Below are positions 46,094-57,319 of a stretch of DNA of 64,000 nucleotides, piece by piece. The stretch comes from Takakia lepidozioides. Taxonomy: Eukaryota > Streptophyta > Takakiopsida > Takakiales > Takakiaceae. The notes below the pieces were generated by a model that did not search any database, had not been told where the DNA came from, and saw nothing but the letters and a program-made list of their open reading frames with translations. Position 1 is the first letter of the stretch. The number at the start of each line of letters is the position of its first letter. The translations under genes and the position numbers were made by a program. The stretch lies in the NCBI GenBank assembly GCA_030704615.1, contig CM060732.1:66261053-66325052 (forward strand), read 5' to 3'.

Positions 46094-47437
46094 TCATTCC
46101 CAAGACTCGGCCTTTTGCATGCCTGAGCATTTTGCAATATCTGAAAAGCTTGGTCGGGACTGGGGTTGGATCTTCCAGCAGCTAGAAATGCAAAATCTCA
46201 AGTATGGTGGACAATAAGCTGGTAATTCTGGTCTTTCCCCGTGGACTGTGATTCTCTCCTGGATTTTCTGATTCTCCACATTTTCAAAGGGTGCTTTTCC
46301 TGTAAGGATCTCAAAGCATGTCATTGCAAAACTCCACACGTCAGCCTGCAGTGGGTATGATCGTCTACTAGAATTGGGCTCTTCCTCGTACCTGTCGTCT
46401 GATACTCCAAAAAGCTCCGGTGCTCTCCATTTCGTCGTACCAACCTTCCAAGTCTGATCCAGATTCGATGTGGAGCTCTTGAGATTTGTCTTGGCTGTAC
46501 CAAAATCTGCTAGCTTCACATCCACATAGCCCTCAGTGGACTGTTCGGCAAGAGAGCTGGGCTTATACAGAATGTTACTGCACTTGAGGTCCCGGTGTGC
46601 CACCCCTTTGCTATGCAAGTATCGCATCCCCTTTGCCACTTGAAGCATAATGTCGATCGCTACAAGCAGTGTGAATGGACTATCTGCCTTGCTTTTCTGC
46701 AATCTCTTCATCAGGGTCGAAAGGTCCCCGGTCGTTAGCTGCATAACAAGATTGGAGTTGTCATCCGTGTCCCAATAACACAACAATCGCACAATATGCG
46801 GGTGTTGAAGTCCTACCAGTATGGATGCCTCTTTCTGAAATACACTGTAAGCAAGCACTTTCAAAGCGCATCTTTTTTCCATCCATGTAACCTCCAGGAC
46901 TGTTCCGTATCCACCCTGGCCCAGAACCCCATGATATGTATAATTGTGCAGTGATTCGTCTTCCTGCAGTTTTTCTATCCACGAAGAATAAGGAAGAGTC
47001 AATCTTTGATATAAATAGCCTGCAAGATAACAATCTTGGTCAAGTCCCCCTATACTAGTACTTGGTCTACTGACAGGCTCCAGTTTGGCAAGTAGCATCT
47101 TCTCATCCTCCAGGATCATCTTATGGAGATCATCTTTTGGCGTTGTTCGCTGAGTTTCATAATAATTCTCCCCTGCAGACTGTAAAAATGGAAAATCTTG
47201 GAGTCCCTCTTCTATCTGATGTGATGCTTTACCTTCCAGGCTGGTCTTCCGCATTGAAAAGGACACCAGATCAGTCCACCATTGTAGCTCGAATAGAAGC
47301 TCACCAAAGTCCTCTTTGGATTGTGCAATTGTAATTGCCACTAGGAGCCACTGCACACTGCAGCACTTTTCCACAAGAATCTCAGCCCTCTTCACCACAT
47401 ATTCAAGTTGTTTAAAAGCTGGCTGACATTGCTTCAT
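46094..47437 (-). CDS. Protein kinase with N-terminal helical domain, catalytic residues intact
   Basis: A 447-residue open frame. The kinase domain (about 167-440) has the Gly loop GQGGYG (173-178), ALK Lys (193), HRDLKCSN (281-288), DFG (311-313), WRAPE and DVWSFAM, so it should be active. It is of the TKL/soluble type, without signal peptide or membrane segment. The first 65 residues (AEILVEKCC, LLFELQWWTDLV) are helical and recall the DUF1221/HeLo-like region of plant MLKL-type kinases; that is a weak likeness and an inference. A Met at 47540 starts a short frame (MAADSFQFILATMDK) that could be a first exon, but the 40-base gap to the next in-frame acceptor is too short for a usual intron. 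The gene lies upstream of the pseudokinase on the same strand. Confidence 0.8.
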   Translation of the reverse strand: MKQCQPAFKQLEYVVKRAEILVEKCCSVQWLLVAITIAQSKEDFGELLFELQWWTDLVSFSMRKTSLEGKASHQIEEGLQDFPFLQSAGENYYETQRTTPKDDLHKMILEDEKMLLAKLEPVSRPSTSIGGLDQDCYLAGYLYQRLTLPYSSWIEKLQEDESLHNYTYHGVLGQGGYGTVLEVTWMEKRCALKVLAYSVFQKEASILVGLQHPHIVRLLCYWDTDDNSNLVMQLTTGDLSTLMKRLQKSKADSPFTLLVAIDIMLQVAKGMRYLHSKGVAHRDLKCSNILYKPSSLAEQSTEGYVDVKLADFGTAKTNLKSSTSNLDQTWKVGTTKWRAPELFGVSDDRYEEEPNSSRRSYPLQADVWSFAMTCFEILTGKAPFENVENQKIQERITVHGERPELPAYCPPYLRFCISSCWKIQPQSRPSFSDIAKCSGMQKAESWE

Positions 47438-48489
47438 GACTGTACTCTCCGATGTCTACAAGATTCTATTGCAAGGACCCATTCATAAGTCGTACTTTAT
47501 CCATAGTTGCTAGGATAAACTGGAAGGAGTCTGCAGCCATGGTGTAGGAGTGGTGTATATACCACCAAGTGCACTAACGGAAGGTCCACCATAGAAGATT
47601 GCTCAAGTAAGAGCTGGGAATCCGAGACCAATTATTTGTACCATTGATACCCAGAGGGCTCACCAAGATCAATTATCACAGTTTTTGGAGAAGAGGCACG
47701 CGCAGCACTATGGTTGATTGAAATTCAACATATGACCCCTCCACATATGACAAATTATACTAATCTGGATTGCAACCGAGAAAGAGTATGGAGTGCCAAT
47801 GTTCAACCATCTGAATCAGGTGCTCTTCACTTGATTCCACATCTCTGTTAGAACTGCAAGACAAAATAGACAGACAGGAACAGATGGAAAACATATAATC
47901 AACCCATTGCAACTGGACCAGTTGTGATTGAGGAGAAACAACAGTCATCTCAACTTCAGGCTCTAGATGGCTGCGAAAATCCTGTCTTCAATGGGGAACA
48001 AAGACAAGACATTTCATCCAGCAATCTCTGACTAATTTCAGGTGACTTCAGAGCTGCGCAAGAAAAAGACACAAACAGTGCACAATGGAGAACATAAACC
48101 CTGGAACATTCTCCCCAAAAAATGCCATGGAGGCTGGAGCACCTGACAGTACTAAGAGCCACGGGCTTTATTATGGTCCTGATTAAAAATCATTGGCAAC
48201 TATCGATTGCACCTCCCCCTCACCTCCCTCAGCTTGCTTGACCTGCCACGTCTAAACACTCCCTGGGCTGGCCCGGCCAAACTACTGAAGATACAAAATA
48301 GAGATGAACCCCTCACCGCCAGGTGGGCGAGCAAGCCGTGCTGTTGCACTGAACTCCTGTGCTCACTCTTGTCTGCGCAGCACGCACGATTCGCCATTAA
48401 TCTTTGAGAAGAGCATCCAGATATACACAAGATTTCAGAAGAGCATCCAGTCGTTGCAGGGATGGTCAACGCCGCGTTCCAACAAGGAA
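47438..48489. other. Noncoding upstream of the kinase gene, no further gene seen
   Basis: The left end probably holds the 5' UTR or first exon of the kinase gene. Short frames elsewhere have no family likeness. Confidence 0.45.
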
Positions 48490-49115
48490 CATGGTATTAC
48501 CTTTGTGAAGGTACTCTGTAAATCTTTCTAAACCCACGTGTTTCCGCTCGTGTAGAATGAGATCGTCGTCTGTCGTTCGCACCATCTTTGTTTCTTCAGA
48601 GCAGAGAGGGGCTGCGAGGTCAGTAGAGCTCATCGCTGGTGAGGGGCGTACGAAGCCCACAATTCTCAAAGATTTCGTGGCGCTGGCTCGACTTAGCACT
48701 CTGGATTTTCAACTGCGGACTCGTAGACACTCAGATCGACAATGGAAGGAAAAAATGGAGAAGGAAAGCCCATCGCCAAGTTGCGGGCCGTTTCTCACAA
48801 CGGTATGCACATCCGAGAGTGAAATAGAAAGAGGGAGAAATAGAGGAAAAGAAATTCATCACAGCAAAACAAGCAGCAATCGCCATACGACAAAGTTTTC
48901 CGTCCCTTTCGAGCCGCCGCACCCAAAATCCTAGCAGTGAATGGGAGGGGAGCCTCACATCATGCCGCAGATTAGCTCGCCATCTGTTGGAGCTGAAATC
49001 TCCATCCAATTTGCCGGGACCAAGACCCTTGGCAACGATGACTTCAACGCTTCCCCAGCCTCCGGGGGTACCGGAGCAAGGTGTGGACATGAAAATCCTG
49101 CGCACTTATCCTGGC
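48490..49115 (+). repeat. PPR 5' block, copy 2, detached from its PPR body
   Basis: Direct repeat of 39213-39836 about 9.28 kb downstream, with the same order and small indels (for example a shorter CCTTTCGAGCCGCCG segment). It stops matching just after GCGCACTTATCC, the same point where copy 1 passes into the gene body. The body corresponding to this leader appears to be at 52303 onward. Confidence 0.9.
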
Positions 49116-49690
49116 TTCATATTGATCTTGACCCATCTTTAGCAGAAACTACAACCATCTTGAACTGAAATATTTTTCCGTTGTCATACGCGAATGTAAC
49201 CGGCCCGCTTGTCCTACCTTCCCAGTTGTTCTGCTGAAAGATCTTAGTTATTTGTTATGTTTTGTCTTCGACCATTCGCTTTGTTAGAGAGTGAAACTTT
49301 GTTAGATAGTGAGAGAGGTGTTTGTATCCAGCCCCGAATCTCGAGCTGTAGACATTTTGCGATCAGTCCATGTAGAAGGCTAGTTGCTACAGATGTGACA
49401 CAGATTGTTGTACGTAGTCCTCTTGGAGCGGCGGATGCCACTCATATTCAGGGGTTGACAAAGGGCGGGCAAATTCACTCATTAACAGTTCATTCAGCAT
49501 TAGCTATGCACAGCCAGTTACAGGGATCTGAGTGTTAATGCAAGGGGCCGGTTTAAATATTGTGCTAGAAATCATTCTGCTGGCTCCGGCACTGTTGCTT
49601 CAGCCCAATCCAACACAGGTGTCACATGAGTCATAAACTGTTTGAGAATGTACTCCTAAGACTTTGTTTGTGGTAAGTGCGTTGAGAGAG
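49116..49690. other. Spacer between the PPR 5' block and LINE fragments
   Basis: No gene is seen. At about 49645-49680 GAATGTACTCCTAAGACTTT is a short extra copy of the 3' end of LINE family B. Confidence 0.5.
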
Positions 49691-50172
49691 AGAGAATGTA
49701 CTCATAAGACGTCGTTTGCCGCAGCCTTGTGGCCATTGACCCCGCGCCCAGTTTGAGTGGAACACTAAACAGAAACTACCTTTGTCAGGGGCTGACGCCG
49801 GTAGTATGACTTACCTTGAAATAGACAACTTATCCGAGTTTTCCAGATATCCTCTAGAAATCCCTTATGCAAGCATCAATCTGATGTGTGTGATTTGCCC
49901 AATAACTAGACCCCCAAAAAGGCCTGGCTCAACCTCAAGATTTTCAAACTTGAAACAGAGGTTCCCTTGATGGATTTGAAGAGGGTGTCTCTCTGGTGAG
50001 AGTACCCAGGACAATGAATCAGAAAGTGGATATTGTCTTCATGTTGCCCTCACAACGGGCATTTGCAATCCCCCTTTCCTCTCTGCGTCTGTCTGCTGTT
50101 CAAAGTAGGGTTCCCACGCCGAGTTTAAATTTCAGTCTAGTGCCGAGAGTGGGTGAACCCTTGAAAGAGAGG
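49691..50172 (-). mobile_element. LINE family B fragment, 3' end (copy 2)
   Basis: Matches about 29131-29610 of the complete-ended LINE: ATGTACTCATAAGACGTCG, GGCCATTGACCCCGCGCCC, TTTTCCAGATATCCTCTAGA, then the region encoding the Cys/His end. It has small deletions and a frame break, and no reverse transcriptase core. It is dead. Confidence 0.9.
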
Positions 50173-50185
50173 GAAAGATAGATTG

Positions 50186-51192
50186 TACTCATAAGACGTT
50201 GTTTGCCGTAGCCTTGTGGCCATTGACCCCGTGCCCAGTTTGAGCAGGAACAAAAGGGACAGAACCTACCTCTGTCAGGGGCTGACGTTGGTAGTAAGAC
50301 TTACCTTCACATATAGAATTAATCCGGGTTTTCCAGATATCCTCTAGAAATCCCTTCACACGAGAATCAATCTGCTGTGTGTGATTTGGATTCTAAAGAC
50401 TTAGCCTGGTTGGAGTTATCAACCCATATTGCAGATCCGTACTCCAAGGCAGGTCTAATAACGCCACAAAGCATGGTTTTCTTAACCTCACAGTTGACCC
50501 CTCTGCAGTGGAAAAATTTAGTGAGCCCCAGAGCTTTGCCCTTGCCAGTTTGAACAACTTTCCGGATATGTGCATCCCAATTACAATTGGAGGAAAACTC
50601 AACGCCCAGGTAAGTGTAGGAAGGGAGGACCGGGATCTCTTGGCTACCCCACTGCCACTTAAGATCACTTCCTCCCTCTCCTCTGTCGTTGAATGCTACC
50701 ACTGCACATTTGCTGACATTAGCCTCTAGCCCCCAAAGATCAAAGTATCTCTTCGTGCAATCAATCAACTCCTGGAGATTCCCCTATGCCTGCGAAGTCA
50801 TCCGCAAACATAAGGGCTGGTATGGTGGTATCACCCACCCTGAACCCAAATCCCTCACTTTCCACATCCTCGAGGAGTTGATTGATGAAAACATTGAAGA
50901 GCAGAGGGGAGAGAGTACATCCTTGAGCTACACCTTGGTCTATGTCAAAGAAGTTGGACTTCTGTCCGTTAACAGTGACACAGCTTTTGGCGTGAGCATA
51001 CAAGTTGTGGCCAACTCTCCACATCTTTCCCTTGATTCCACAAGACCAGAGGCGGAACCATAGGCCATCTCTCCACACTGTGTCATAAGCCTTTTTGACA
51101 TCCAGGAAAAAAACATAAGTGGGTTTCCCTTCTTTTTTCCTTCCCTGGATAATCTGGCTTAGAGTGAAGATATGATCCACACAGCCCCTGTT
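50186..51192 (-). mobile_element. LINE family B fragment with RT palm (copy 3)
   Basis: Begins with the same 3' end (GTACTCATAAGACGTTG), jumps at 50393 past the thumb and connection, and resumes with the RT palm. The minus strand encodes FLDVKKAYDTVWRDG, QGVAQGCTLSPLLFN and the catalytic LMFADDFAG box, then LIDCTKRYFDLWG. Similarity to copy 1 ends at CAGCCCCTGTTT (51192), the 5' truncation point. It holds exactly the palm part that copy 1 lost. Confidence 0.92.
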
Positions 51193-52302
51193 TAGATGAG
51201 AAAGGCAATTGGAAGCTTGCAAATTCCTCATAATCTTGTAGTTCTTGCAGGCAGTTAGCAAATGAGGACTTCGACAGGCTTTTTTCTCAGATACTTCGCA
51301 GTGGTGGCACGGCAGGTTGGCTAAGGTGAGCTATCTACATTGAGGAGAAAGATTTTGTCATGGCTTGTGACTGAAGCTGACATGCTGATGTGCATGGAAG
51401 TCCTTAAGTTAATGACAGTTCTGCTCTTCATCACAACAAAGTAGCAGTGAAAGTGCTCATGAGCTTTGCTAGCAGTGGGTGTTTGACGGTAGGTTAAACA
51501 AGGTTGATCTCTGTTATTCTGGTCGTTGTACCCTGGTCTATGAAGGGGGCTTGTGACTGAAGCTGATGTGCTGATGTGCATGGAAGTCCTTAAGCTAATG
51601 ACAATTTTGCACTTCATCACAACAAAGTAGCAGTGAAGTGCTCATGAGTTTTGCTATCAGTGGGTGGTTTGACGGTAGGTTAATCGAGGTTAATCTCTGT
51701 TAGTCTGGTCGTTGGAGCCTGGTCTATGAAGGGCTGCGAAATTTTAAGGCTGCTAAGCTGCCCATGTCAATCCAAGGTACCTTATTTGTGTGCTTATATC
51801 TGAAGTCTGGTGATCTTGGACATTTCTACAAAAGGTTTGGTGGACATAACGGACTCATTCACCTGCATCATTCCAGTACTTTTGTAACCCTTGTGTGCAC
51901 AAGGAAAAAAAAGAGGCAAGAGTAACTCGGAGAAAGCTATCAAAAGTTACACTAGCACTCATGAATAGACACTGAGGCAATTGCAGGTCAAGCCATGAGC
52001 CAAAAACAACTAGGGCAGGAATTTTTCTCAGACCCTACACAATGGTCGGACAACAGGCTCGATAAGGTGAGGTTATCGTCATTCAGGATGTGAAAGAGTT
52101 TGTTCAGTATGCTTGTGAGTGAAGCTGGCATGACGATGCTTCATGGACTGGACTCTTATCTCCAGTCCCCTAAGTTAATGACAATTGTGCTACTTGCAAC
52201 ACAAAAAACGTTGAAAGGTCCTCATTGAATTGTTGGTTCAAGGTACTTCGGTGAAAGCCAGATGGTGGTTGAAGTTTCCGGGTAGCTGCCCACTGCTGTT
52301 TT
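51193..52302. other. Noncoding with a 186-bp tandem duplication
   Basis: Holds the tandem repeat listed separately. A third, diverged unit lies at about 52105-52230 (GTGAGTGAAGCTGGCATG, CTAAGTTAATGACAATTGTG). No gene is recognised. Confidence 0.5.
51364..51735 (+). repeat. Tandem duplication, two units of 186 bp
   Basis: Units 51364-51549 and 51550-51735 both start CTTGTGACTGAAGCTGA and end with GGTCTATGAAGGG, with about a dozen differences. Confidence 0.85.
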
Positions 52303-54712
52303 GTGCAGAGCATTCCAAGATCACTGGACTTCAGACCTAAGGGCACAAATGAGGGCCTTCAGATTGAGGGTTTGTTAAACCCTCCTTGGATGAAAGCAGA
52401 GCTAGCTGCCATGATACAAGGTCTAGCGCAATATGCTCATTGTGTCAATGCCAATGTACACCATGGAGCTCCAGGCCGAGAATACCACTGGTATTGTTTT
52501 GAGTGCAGTCGAAACACAAACAGATAGAATTGGTGTGGTTTATTCTCAAATGATTGACTGCAGTTATTCGTATATCCATGTTAATGTGTGGCAAGAGCCT
52601 GTCCTCAAGTAGAAATGTACTTTGGACTAGTGAGAAGCTTTGAGGTATATTATGTGAGTTTAACTTCAGAGGTTTGTAATTTGAATTGTCCCACCATGCA
52701 GGATGGCAGCAGCGGTTGAGTCAGACACTTCCACCATGACCACTTCTTTTCAAAGCGGACCAGGAGAGGGGGTGCACATGGACTCTTGTAGCACTTGTGG
52801 TGATGTGAGAGCACTATGTAAGGCAGGACAACTGAAAGAGGCGCTTCACATCTTGAACAAACAAGGCATTTTGGCTGATTCCAATACTTATGTTTGTCTC
52901 TTGCGGCAGTGCATTAAAACCAGTGACCTTGAAATGGGAAAGCGAGTGCATGTCCACATCATCCAAAGTGGATTCCAGCCAAAGTTCTTTCTACTCAATA
53001 CTCTTGTCAATATGTATGCAAAGTGCGGGAGCATGGTGGATGCACGCCATGTGTTTGACAAAATGCGTAAACGAGAGGTTTGTACGTGGACTATAATGAT
53101 TGGAGGATATGCAAGGCATGGGTGTGGTAGGGAGGCTCTCAAGATGTACAAAAAAATGATACAGGAAGGTGTGATGCCTGACAAAATCACATTTATTTGT
53201 GTGCTCAAGGCAAGTGCCAACCTAGGAGTCTTGGAAAAGGGGAAAGAGGTCCATGCTGACATCCTCAAAGCTGGAATTGTGCCAGATATCATGCTAGAGA
53301 CTGCTCTTGCTGACATGTATGCCAAATGCGGGAGCGTAAAGGATGCACGTCAAGTGTTCGACAATATGGCTGGACAAGATGTGGTCTCATGGAATGCGAT
53401 GATAGCAGGATACGCTCAGCATGGGTGTGGTAGGGACGCTCTTGAAATGTATGAACGAATGATGCACGAAGGGGTGATGCCTGACAAGGTCACATTTATT
53501 TGTGTTTTGAATGCCTGTGCTAGTCTGGCATCCCTGGATGAAGGCAGAAAGGTCCATGCTGCCATCATCAGAGCAGGAATTGCACCAGATATCATTCTGG
53601 AGACTGCCCTTGTAGACATGTATGCCAAATGCGGGAGCAGAGAGAATGCACTCGAAGTGTTTGACAAGATGGCTGTACGAAATGTGGCCTCATGGAATGC
53701 AATGATAGCAGGATATGCTATGCATGGATGTGGTAGGGAGGCTTTCGAGATGTATGAAAAAATGATGGGGGAAGGAGTGATGCCTGACAAGGTCACATTC
53801 AATAGTTTGCTGAATGCATGTGCCAGCCTGGCAGCCCTGGAAAAGGGCAAAGCGGTACATTCTGACATGGCTAAATCTGGAATTGCTCCAGATATTATTT
53901 TGGAGACTGCCCTTGCTTCCATGTATTCCAGATGTGGGAGTTTGAGGGATGCACGTCAAGTGTTTGACAATATGACTGAACGAGATGTTGTCTCCTGGAG
54001 TGCGATGGTTACAGGATATGCTGAACATGGTTGTGGTAGGGAGGCCTTTGAGTTGTATGAGCAAATGATGCAGGAGGGGTTGATGCCCAACAAGGTCACG
54101 TTCATTTCCGTCCTCAATGCATGTGCCAGCATGGCAGGGCTGCAAAAGGGAAAAGAGGTCCACAACAGCATCATTGAAGCTGGAATCCCATCAGATATTA
54201 ATTTGGACAATACCCTTGTTAACATGTATGCCAAATGCGGGAGCATAGATCATGCTCGTCAAGTGTTCAACAATATGGTTGAACAAGATATTGTTTCATG
54301 GAATGCCATGATCACAGGATATGCTCAGAATGGTTGTGGTAGGGAGGCCCTGCAACTATTTGAACAAATGCAACAGGAAGACTTGAAGCCGGATGGTATC
54401 ACCTTTCTTAGTCTTCTTTCTGCATGTAGCCATGTGGGATTAGTGGACGAAGGCCATCACTACTTGGATTCCATGAGTCGAGACCATGGCCTCACTCCTA
54501 CGGTAGAACACTATGCCTGCATGGTGGATCTTCTTGGCCGTGCAGGCTGGTTGCATGTGGCAGAGGATCTCATTAACAGACTACCAATCGAACCAGGTGC
54601 TACAGTGTGGGGGGCGTTGCTTGGAGCCTGCAGAATTCATGGCAATGTGGACGTAGCAGAACATGCAGCGAAGTCCCTTATAACGTTGGATCCACAAGAT
54701 GTTCCAACATAA
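52303..54712 (+). CDS. PPR protein (PLS class), copy 2, open frame but without DYW domain
   Basis: The main frame is 52703-54712 (669 residues), starting just after CATGCAG. It contains five P-L-S triplets of about 101 residues (L motifs such as LEKGKEVHADILKAGIVPDI; S motifs VVSWNAMIAGYAQHG), then the start of the E region (ACMVDLLGRAGWL, ATVWGALLGACRIHG), and stops at TAA after LDPQDVPT. Copy 1 continues there into E+ and DYW. A 5' segment at about 52305-52370 (SLDFRPKGTNEG) matches copy 1 (GLDFRHQSTNKA) and lies about 330 bases upstream, so an intron or insertion separates it. The product would be an RNA-binding protein unable to deaminate on its own. It may be functional with a partner or already a pseudogene; the frame of 669 codons without a stop argues for recent function. 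Confidence 0.8.
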
Positions 54713-54762
54713 TTTGACAGAAGCTGGGATGATCCAGCAAAATGAGAACAATAGTTGGACAG

Positions 54763-54830
54763 GCAGTTTTTGTTCAGGATGCCAACTGCTCTCACCAATC
54801 AGTGTTTGTTCTTGTGGGAATTACTGGTAA
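54763..54830 (+). pseudogene. Remnant of the DYW domain end behind PPR copy 2
   Basis: GTTCAGGATGCCAACTGC and TTGTTCTTGTGGGAATTACT match the last codons of copy 1 (GTGCGGGATGCCAACCGC; TTGTTCTTGCAGGGATTACT). About 350 bases encoding most of E+ and DYW are missing between 54712 and here. Confidence 0.85.
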
Positions 54831-55280
54831 GACAAACCCCGCACATGAGAGAAAGAGTGTTGCATAAAGTAGAAATTTGAAAAATGTCATTTGCAACAAA
54901 GGAATGTGACAGAGTACTTTCTACTGAGCTGCTTTGAGAACTCAGGAATGTACATAAAAATATCTGTGCATTGAAGTCATTGAAAATGAAACAGATGGCA
55001 GGGAAGAACAGTCCCGAAGAATTTCTGAGTTGTCCGGCACGGCACCCTGCGGCTGGAAATCCCACGCAGCCATATTCTGGGGCGGTGAACAAAATAATGT
55101 TGAGCAAGAGGACCTCCAGAAGATGAAGGGGATGATCTCATGGGACTTCTTTCGAGTAACTAGGAAACATTTCATAAATATTGGTGTTCAGACACCTGCT
55201 TTCCAGATCAAGTGGAGACGAAGCTCTGAAAGAAAGTAAGCGTGTACTGGTCTTGGTGCGCGATCTGAGATTGTAGTGGA
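54831..55280. other. Noncoding between PPR copy 2 and the P450 fragment
   Basis: No gene seen. Confidence 0.45.
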
Positions 55281-55718
55281 TCAGACTGAGTGCTGGAAGG
55301 GGAGCGGCCGGCGCAGGGTGGCAATGGACTTGAGAGGGGTGAGCATGGGCGTCAATCCGCCGCTGGAGAAGCGCATGTCGATGTCCTCGCAGCGCAGGCC
55401 TCGGGCGGGAGCCCAGTGGAAGCTGTGCACGAGATTGCCCACAGCGATGCACAGCAGGGAAGTGCTCAGGTTTGCACCGGGGCAGGATCTGCGGCCGACT
55501 CCGAAGGGGAATATGCGTATTTGTGGGTCCGAGAGCAGCGCCAGGTTGGAGGTCTCCCACCGCTCGGGCCTGAACACCAGAGGGTCGGGCCAGAATTTGG
55601 AGTTGATGCCCAGCTCGATGTTGCTCACCATCACTTGGGTGCCCGCGGGTATATCGTAGCCCATCACTTTGGTTTGCGACACGTCGGTAGAAGAGAGTGG
55701 AACATAAGAGAGCGACAC
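55281..55718 (-). pseudogene. Cytochrome P450, C-terminal fragment
   Basis: The minus strand encodes the last 145 residues of a P450. A beta-sheet region (VMGYDIPAGTQVMVSNIELG) is followed by the PERF-type motif FRPERW, the haem-binding FPFGVGRRSCPGAN with its Cys ligand, and a normal end. Upstream of 55718 similarity stops, and no I-helix or ExxR exon is seen in the next 1.5 kb. The same CCGACGTGTCG word occurs at both edges of the break (about 55675 and 55715). The frame is clean, so truncation may be recent, or the other exons lie far off. Composition is more GC-rich than its surroundings. Confidence 0.85.
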
Positions 55719-56122
55719 GTCGGCATAGGTCGGGTGGGAAGAGGGAAGAGCGGCAGGAAGAGGTACGAGCGGCAGGCACCCTACCCTACCGACACATTTT
55801 TTCCACTGGCGGTCCAGATATTTGGCACATATTCTCTTCCACGAATACGAGTGATCGGCACCCTACCGAGGTAGGAGGTCTCGTGCGTGGTACCCCGAAT
55901 GGACCGGAAGGGTGCAGGCGGAAGATCTCCTTGATAACGCACTTGAGGTATTATTATTAAACGTAAAAACCTAGCTAGTGTAGTTTGGGTGGGCTTTAAA
56001 TAGCATAAAATCACGTAACACCGTGGAGCCCATGGCCTGGGGTCCGTAATCTCAGATTATGGGCAAATAGGCATGTAGTTTTCTTTTCACCCGTCTACAA
56101 TGCAGTTTTTACGCTGTAACTC

Positions 56123-56187
56123 GGGCTTTACGTGATTCAAGATTCCCACGCTCTGGGGACTATGGAATCTTGAATCGCTTAAAGCCC
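56123..56187. repeat. Near-perfect hairpin, 24-bp arms, 17-base loop
   Basis: Arm 56123-56146 (GGGCTTTACGTGATTCAAG then ATTCC) and arm 56164-56187 pair at 22 of 24 positions. The inner 14 bp, TGATTCAAGATTCC-like, are nearly perfect. Confidence 0.85.
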
Positions 56188-56381
56188 TCGTTGCAGGACT
56201 TTACCTAATACTCAATAACGGCCGGATGCATACTCAGATCCGTTGTTTGACGGTCATGTGGTAATACCCGGAACTAGAGGATATCTGTTAGCGGAATCAA
56301 ACCTACCTCCTATCTTAGGGGGTTGGTATCCTCTGAGCAGAGTGTGAGCATGCTCACATCAGCACAACCCACGGTCATTCC

Positions 56382-56530
56382 AGCGACCGAAGGTCGAGAG
56401 CTAGTCTAGCGTAAAGCAGATATAGGGTGCCATAGTGCCACGCCTTCGTCGCCACGCCATCGTAGACACGCCTTCGTCGCCACGTCATCGTAGACACGCC
56501 ATCGTCGTCACGCCACGTCATCGTCGTAAT
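56382..56530 (+). repeat. Dispersed repeat (family C) and 14-bp tandem array
   Basis: ACCGAAGGTCGAGAGCTAG to ATAGGGTGCCATAGTGCCAC (to about 56440) matches 59745-59800. It runs into about six 14-bp units alternating CACGCCTTCGTCGC and CACGCCATCGTAGA. Confidence 0.8.
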
Positions 56531-57319
56531 TTCCTCAACGGGCGTACGTGGCGGAGCACTTGGGGCATGGGTGTGTGTGTCTTCTTCTTGACAAACTACA
56601 TTTCAAGTACAAAAACCTGAAAGACGCAGCTCACGCGAGTTGTGTGTAGACTTGCCGAAGTTTTGTTATGATCTAGGGAGAGAGACTGCAGGCGAATTTT
56701 TTCACATTCTTTTGACATTCAACGTTATCACTTTGATTCCGGACCATCTCTTTTTTCGGGGCTGTCTTCGCATGGGCTTCAGGCCAACCCCTTGGCACAG
56801 GTAATAGAGAATGTTGAGATGCAACTACTTTTGCTTACATCGTTTCTATTGAAATGCAATCATTACTTCTACACAAGTTATCAGTGAGGCCTGAATAGGT
56901 CTGGTGACCACAGATATGATCCTTGATGGCAGCTTTCCTGATATATACTAGCAATTAAAGATCTTAGTACTCGTAGTAAGCAATGGAGGTTGGCAGGGTT
57001 TTGATGCATTGGGAGAGACAGTGGATTGTTTGAATACGATTCATGGATGGTTCATGTTCCCGGGGGCAGTTTCTCTCACGCATCGGTCCCACCGACTTTT
57101 ACACGGTACAGTAATGTTTTACGCTGATGTCCGCAACAGAAGCACACATGCTGCACCTGGGATGCTTACACACTGCATTGTTGAGTCTAAACCATCAAAG
57201 CAGCCCATCTGGGAGTCCAGAATCCACTGCTTTGTCCGACCCATAATTGTCCACATCTGCCCAACCTTTGCTTTTAAGTAGGAGTTTATGGTAGTCATGG
57301 ATATGAGAGAGAAAGACAG

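Larger units (their letters stand above)
55719..57319. other. Noncoding with hairpin and short tandem repeats
   Basis: Contains the hairpin at 56123-56187 and the repeat at 56382-56530. No gene is recognised; the short frame at 57009-57281 has no likeness. Confidence 0.45.

Noticed and set aside
56434-56530. Regularly spaced CACGCC units considered as a CRISPR array
   Set aside because: The units are contiguous 14-bp tandem repeats without unique spacers, and the genome is eukaryotic.
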